From contig JAKSQO010000009.1 in NCBI GenBank assembly GCA_024404095.1, positions 1 to 64,000 of the forward strand: a stretch of 64,000 nucleotides of DNA, written 5' to 3'. The position numbers and the translations under genes were made by a program. This DNA is from Clostridia bacterium. Lineage in GTDB: Bacteria > Bacillota > Clostridia > Oscillospirales > Acutalibacteraceae. Positions 61,748 to 64,000 of the stretch are shown one piece after another (the stretch's first letter is position 1; each line of letters starts with the position of its first letter). The notes under the pieces are model-generated. The model was not told where the DNA came from, searched no databases, and worked only from the letters and a program-made list of their open reading frames with translations.

Positions 61748-62674
61748 ATGAAAATTTTTGAGAATCTTTCTGAGCTTATCGGCAACACACCTCTTTTAAA
61801 GCTCAACAGATTTGCAAAAGAATACGGACTTAAAGCGAATATATACGCAAAGCTCGAATATTTCAACCCCGCAGGCAGTATCAAGGACAGAGTAGCGTTT
61901 GAAATGATTGATGCCGCCGAAAAGGACGGAACGCTGAAAGAGGGCTCGGTTATTATTGAGCCAACGAGCGGTAATACAGGTATCGGACTTGCCGCAATTG
62001 CTGCCGCAAAAGGATATAAAGCAATCATTATTATGCCCGAGACAATGAGCGAAGAACGCAAAAAGCTGATGAAGGCATACGGCGCTGAGCTGATTCTGAC
62101 AGACGGTGCAAAGGGTATGGCAGGCTGTATTGAAAAAGCCGAGGAGCTTAAAGCAACACTTCCTAACAGCATTATTGCAGGTCAGTTTGTTAATCCCGCA
62201 AACCCTACAGCACATATCAAGACAACCGCTCCCGAGATATGGTCGTCTCTTGACGGAAAGGTTGACGCTTTTGTTGCAGGCATCGGCACGGGCGGCACAA
62301 TTACAGGCAACGGACGTTATCTGAAAGAAAAAAATCCCGATATAAAGATTTTCGGTGTTGAGCCTGCATCCTCTCCTCTTATCACCGAAGGTAAGGCAGG
62401 TGCACATAAGATTCAGGGCATAGGAGCAAACTTTGTTCCCGAAATCCTCGATTTGGATGTTGTCGACGAGGTTATGCCCATAGCTGATGAGGATTCCTAC
62501 AAATATGCTCAGGCTGTGGTTAAAACCGAGGGTGTGTTCGTCGGTATTTCTTCAGGTGCGGCACTCTGTGCGGCAGTTGAACTTGCTAAAAAAGACAGCT
62601 TCAAGGGCAAAAACATTGTTGTTGTTTTCCCCGACGGCGGTGACAGATATCTCTCAACACCCGATTTTATTTGA
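61748..62674 (+). CDS. cysK: Cysteine synthase A
   Basis: 308-residue PLP enzyme converting O-acetylserine and sulfide to cysteine. LIGNTPLLKLNRF, the PLP-lysine motif NPAGSIKDRVA, EPTSGNTGIGLA and GIGTGGTITGNGRYLK are diagnostic. Length typical. GAAGG lies seven bases before the ATG. The stop codon is part of the -35 of the next promoter. Confidence 0.96.
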   Translation: MKIFENLSELIGNTPLLKLNRFAKEYGLKANIYAKLEYFNPAGSIKDRVAFEMIDAAEKDGTLKEGSVIIEPTSGNTGIGLAAIAAAKGYKAIIIMPETMSEERKKLMKAYGAELILTDGAKGMAGCIEKAEELKATLPNSIIAGQFVNPANPTAHIKTTAPEIWSSLDGKVDAFVAGIGTGGTITGNGRYLKEKNPDIKIFGVEPASSPLITEGKAGAHKIQGIGANFVPEILDLDVVDEVMPIADEDSYKYAQAVVKTEGVFVGISSGAALCAAVELAKKDSFKGKNIVVVFPDGGDRYLSTPDFI

Positions 62675-62699
62675 CAAGAAATCGCTTAAGTGTTAGAAT
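62671..62699 (+). promoter_or_regulatory. SigA-type promoter of secreted phosphoesterase
   Basis: TTGACA (62671-62676, including the cysK TGA stop), 17 bp, TAGAAT (62694-62699), 29 bases before the next ATG. Confidence 0.8.
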
Positions 62700-62728
62700 A
62701 AAACATCACTTTGAAAGAGGTACTGAAT

Positions 62729-64000
62729 ATGAAAAAGATTATCTCAGTTATTCTTGCAATCGCTATGATGATTTCGATTGTATCTGTTGCGGTTTCCGCA
62801 CAGGAAGAAAAATTTGACCTTGAATTTGCTGTTGCATCTGACCTGCACTATAATCCTCCGCGTGAGGAGCTTGAAGGTCCGATTGATGACCCGATTTACT
62901 GGTATGCTAACAGACGTGCCGCCATGGAGGATGAAAGCGGATTTATTATTGATGAGTTTTTAAGACAATGTGCTGAAAATAAGAACTGCAAATATGTTCT
63001 TATCTCGGGCGACCTTGCAGATGACGGACGTACCCGACCCGAGGACCACAGGGCAGTTGCCGAAAAGCTCAGAAAATTTGAAAAAGAAACAGGCAAGGAT
63101 GTTTTTGTAATCAACGGTAACCACGATTCAAGCGTTGAATCAAAAACAACCTTTGAGCTTTTCAAGGAAATCTACGCAGAATTCGGTTATGACAAAGCTA
63201 TCACTGAGCCTCGTGATGACTGCTCATATGCCGCGAATCTCGGTGAAAAATATCGCCTTATAGCTCTCGATTCCAATCATCCCACTGCTTCAACAGAGGA
63301 CGGTATGACAAAAGATAAGCTCAACTGGGTTAAGGAGCAGGTTGAAAGTGCAAAGGCTGACGGCAGATATCCTATTCTTATGATGCATCATAACCTTATC
63401 GACCATATGCCGATGCAGAGAATCACAAGCCGTAATTTTATTGTCAGAAATCATTTCCTTACAGCCGAAAGGTTTGCCGACTGGGGTATCAAACTCGTTG
63501 TTTCAGGCCATGAGCATTGCGGTGACGGCGCAACCTACACAAGTGCTCTCGGCAACACAATTTATGATTTCGCAATCACTTCGCTTACAATGTATCCTCT
63601 CGCCTATGAGTATTTCAAGCTCAACGACGATGTTATTACATACGAAAGAAAGACTATTGATTCGATTGATTACAAGGCGCTTACATCAACGGTCAGCGGC
63701 TACTCAGATGAACAAATTAACCTTATGAAAGCTGATTTTAATGCATACGCAAAGGGCTTCCTCAAGGCAGGTGTTCAGTATCGACTTGCGCTCGGCTTCT
63801 CAAAAGAGAAAATGGGAATTGATGAGGATGCAATTTACTACGGCGTTGTAAGAACAGCTGTTGACGGACTTGTAAATCTGCTTGAAATGCCGCTTTACGG
63901 CGAAAACAGCCTTAGCGAGCTTGCTCTCGAATACGGCATTGAGCTTCCCGAAACAGACTACAAAACAGGATGGGATCTTGCGACTGACCTCGTAGCTATG
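62729..64000 (+). CDS. Secreted metallophosphoesterase, 3' partial
   Basis: 424 codons are visible and the frame is open at the window end. A signal peptide (MKKIISVILAIAMMISIVSVAVSA, cleavage near 24) is followed by a calcineurin-like phosphoesterase domain: ASDLHYNP, SGDLADDG, INGNHDSS, LMMHHNL and SGHEHCGDG. After residue 280 a helical region begins. Exported purple-acid/5'-nucleotidase-like enzymes of this type are common in gut clostridia; substrate unknown. GAGG before the ATG supports the start. C-terminal wall-anchoring domains, if any, lie outside the window. Confidence 0.88.
   Translation, partial: MKKIISVILAIAMMISIVSVAVSAQEEKFDLEFAVASDLHYNPPREELEGPIDDPIYWYANRRAAMEDESGFIIDEFLRQCAENKNCKYVLISGDLADDGRTRPEDHRAVAEKLRKFEKETGKDVFVINGNHDSSVESKTTFELFKEIYAEFGYDKAITEPRDDCSYAANLGEKYRLIALDSNHPTASTEDGMTKDKLNWVKEQVESAKADGRYPILMMHHNLIDHMPMQRITSRNFIVRNHFLTAERFADWGIKLVVSGHEHCGDGATYTSALGNTIYDFAITSLTMYPLAYEYFKLNDDVITYERKTIDSIDYKALTSTVSGYSDEQINLMKADFNAYAKGFLKAGVQYRLALGFSKEKMGIDEDAIYYGVVRTAVDGLVNLLEMPLYGENSLSELALEYGIELPETDYKTGWDLATDLVAM

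Overview
The window is low-to-mid GC DNA of a strictly anaerobic, endospore-forming Firmicute, most likely an Oscillospiraceae/Ruminococcaceae relative. The evidence is a complete spoIIIAA-AH operon, a class III (oxygen-sensitive) ribonucleotide reductase, a MurE with the DNPR motif typical of meso-diaminopimelate cell walls, two MurA paralogues, and the clostridial order nusB-xseA-xseB-ispA-dxs-tlyA-nadK-argR-recN. Most genes are on the minus strand. Many SigA-type promoters are near consensus with exactly 17 bp spacers.

Layout. 1-1963: right part of an IS66-family insertion sequence that ends at the 3' end of a membrane-protein gene, followed by a pair of half-size chromate transporters. 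4009-8192: nrdG, nrdD (fused to a thioredoxin-like domain) and trxB, with NrdR-box-like operators. 8289-22604: a division and cell-wall (dcw) cluster running mraZ-rsmH-ftsL-PBP-murE-murF-mraY-ftsW-murG-murA-ftsQ, then ftsZ with its own promoter and terminator. 22735-25454: second murA, walJ-like and rlmH. 25707-30370: YetF-like protein, DUF4886 hydrolase, a Gly/Glu/Met tRNA operon with a 58-bp direct repeat behind it, a polysaccharide deacetylase and two exported proteins. 30447-40629: the recN-to-nusB housekeeping block plus a phosphoesterase. 40661-40802: a promoter and structured leader that looks like an uncatalogued cis-regulatory RNA. 40799-45440: spoIIIA operon. 45598-51202 (plus strand): YfhO-like protein, ACT protein, UPF0210 protein and an RluD-type pseudouridine synthase. 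51243-58321: a seven-gene operon from an SOS-type recA promoter through recX, rimO, pgsA, aldolase and a PI-PLC-like protein to a GtrII-like protein. 58413-60399: a three-gene cassette (DUF5685; degenerate J-domain/TPR/Cys-rich protein; membrane protein) that is the best candidate here for an undescribed system. 61748-64000: cysK and a secreted phosphoesterase cut by the window end.

Functionally, the window covers precursor synthesis and septation, anaerobic dNTP production with its redox partner, isoprenoid and NAD(P) supply, SOS/recombination, and the forespore-mother cell channel. No prophage, CRISPR array or rRNA was seen. All functional calls rest on motif recognition by eye; no database search was run.
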